64,000 bases of DNA, from assembly GCA_963663495.1 (NCBI GenBank), contig OY760427.1:3720001-3784000 (forward strand), in the 5' to 3' direction. Origin of the DNA: G963663495 sp963663495 (GTDB lineage: Bacteria; Bacteroidota; Rhodothermia; Rhodothermales; Bin80). Made by a program: the position numbers and the translations under genes. This document shows positions 63,018 through 64,000 of the stretch, piece after piece (position 1 is the stretch's first letter; each line of letters opens with the position of its first letter). The notes under the pieces were generated by a model. That model was given only the letters and a program-made list of their open reading frames with translations. It had not been told where the DNA came from and did not search any database.

Positions 63018-64000
63018 TTACGCGGCTGCTACACCAGCCTGTGCTCCTTCCTGTACCGACATCATCCCCATCGCTAGCCTCACCTTGTGCCGAATCTCAT
63101 CGCGCATGGACTCGTTCTCCGCCAACCACTTCTTCGTCGCATTGCGCCCCTGACCAATTCGTATGTCACCGTAGCCATACCACGAACCACTCTTCCGCAA
63201 GACATCCTTACTCACTCCAAGATCCACCAACTCCCCAAGCGAAGACACCCCCTCGCCGTAGATAATATCAAACTCCGCCATCTTGAACGGCGGCGCTACC
63301 TTGTTCTTCACCACCTTGACACGCGTCCGGTTGCCTACCACATCCGTCCCCTCCTTCACCGCACCAATACGCCGAATATCCAACCGAACAGAACTGTAAA
63401 ACTTTAACGCCCTCCCACCAGGCGTCGTCTCCGGACTCCCGAACATTACTCCAATCTTCTCGCGCAACTGATTGATGAATATCAGTACCGTGTTCGAACG
63501 ACTGATTATCCCGGTCAACTTGCGAAGAGCTTGACTCATGAGCCTGGCCTGCAACCCCACATGACTATCCCCCATGTCTCCCTCAATCTCCGCCCGCGGA
63601 ACCAGCGCTGCCACCGAATCCACCACTATCAGATCCAATGCGCCGCTTCGAACCAGCATCTCGCAAATACTCAGCGCCTGTTCACCTGTATCCGGCTGCG
63701 ACATCAATAACGCATCAATGTCCACTCCCAGCTGCTCCGCATACGCTGGATCAAATGCATGCTCCGCATCAATAAATGCGCCCACACCTCCCAGCTTCTG
63801 CGCCTCCGCAAGACAGTGCGTGGCAAGCGTCGTCTTACCCGAAGACTCAGGACCGAATATCTCAACGATACGCCCGCGGGGTATACCGCCCACTCCCAAC
63901 GCTGCATCAAGTGCCAGCGACCCTGTGGAAACAGATTCCACACGCACCGCCGGTGCATCACCCATCCGCATTATGGAACCCTTCCCATACTGCTTATGGA
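63018..64000 (-). CDS. recA: Recombinase RecA, N-terminus outside the window
   Basis: RecA forms the ATP-dependent filament for homologous recombination and SOS induction. The frame runs off the right edge: before the internal MRMGD the sequence reads HKQYGKGSI, matching RecA's KQFGKGSIMRLGD, so the true start lies outside. Seen are Walker A GPESSGKTT, FIDAEHAFDP, Walker B-like LIVVDSVAALVP, the loop L1/L2 region FINQLREKIGVMFGSPETTPGGRALKF (quoted in parts: FINQLREKIG, GSPETTPGG) and GEGVSSLGELVDLG. The C-terminal acidic tail is very short (MMSVQEGAQAGVAAA), unlike E. coli RecA. Confidence 0.96.
   Translation of the reverse strand, partial: HKQYGKGSIMRMGDAPAVRVESVSTGSLALDAALGVGGIPRGRIVEIFGPESSGKTTLATHCLAEAQKLGGVGAFIDAEHAFDPAYAEQLGVDIDALLMSQPDTGEQALSICEMLVRSGALDLIVVDSVAALVPRAEIEGDMGDSHVGLQARLMSQALRKLTGIISRSNTVLIFINQLREKIGVMFGSPETTPGGRALKFYSSVRLDIRRIGAVKEGTDVVGNRTRVKVVKNKVAPPFKMAEFDIIYGEGVSSLGELVDLGVSKDVLRKSGSWYGYGDIRIGQGRNATKKWLAENESMRDEIRHKVRLAMGMMSVQEGAQAGVAAA

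Overview
The window looks like a chromosomal piece of a Gram-negative bacterium of the Bacteroidota/Rhodothermota kind. The evidence is a DUF2723 membrane protein, an LptF/LptG permease, a YbeY with the GYDD variant of its zinc motif, a Bacteroidota-type short MetF, a PnuC transporter, weak Shine-Dalgarno sites and several Sec lipoproteins. No rRNA, tRNA or CRISPR array was seen. Housekeeping blocks alternate with dense mobile DNA, and many genes are broken. That fits a lineage undergoing insertion-sequence expansion, such as a recent symbiont, but lifestyle is an inference. Layout: 1-489 is the end of an IS1595 element. 1003-4144 (minus strand) holds a lactonase-like lipoprotein, a cytochrome c, a creatininase-family amidohydrolase and a small lipoprotein. 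4875-6348 is an IS1595-type mobile unit that carries a TnpB gene. 6694-8828 is a double-DoxX protein plus metF. 8825-12660 (minus) is DUF2723, an unknown gene and ybeY. 12757-15445 is an lptF/lptG permease, a frameshifted rsmI and a metallo-hydrolase. 15459-16892 is decayed tnpB, IS1595 and MITE debris, followed by a kinase-fold gene (16892-17974). 18076-36330 is an insertion-sequence graveyard: IS1380, ISNCY, IS1634, MITEs, an IS66 relic, a tnpB deletion derivative and a group II intron relic. Inside it sit an intact ATPase-TOPRIM gene, a glycosyltransferase gene cut into pieces and the tail of an unknown gene. 36671-44854 encodes a 2727-residue secreted leucine-rich-repeat protein with a C-terminal zinc metalloprotease motif. 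45107-46567 is the second intact TnpB unit. 47162-59522 is a long co-directional run: glycosyltransferase fusion, accA, nadC, histone-deacetylase-like enzyme, M20 amidohydrolase, polyprenyl sugar-phosphate transferase, ABC-F ATPase, beta-propeller protein, a degenerate GDPD-like lipoprotein and pnuC. 59561-61930 is a broken third IS1634-type element, 61931-63017 is apparently empty, and 63018-64000 is recA, cut by the window edge. The main discovery concerns TnpB, an RNA-guided nuclease normally tied to IS200/IS605 and IS607. Here it appears as cargo of a unit with IS1595-type termini. The unit at 4883-6340 is flanked by a perfect 8-bp direct repeat and contains a 172-bp IS1595-derived MITE joined to tnpB by an 8-bp spacer. 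The tnpB stop codon lies in the terminal repeat, and a bulged hairpin near the gene's 3' end is conserved even in a diverged copy, as expected for an omega RNA whose guide would come from flanking DNA. A second theme is nesting. A duplicated ATPase/glycosyltransferase segment was hit by IS1634, then IS1380 inside it, then another IS1634 and a MITE inside that, and separately by ISNCY. Target duplications let most of the order be read.
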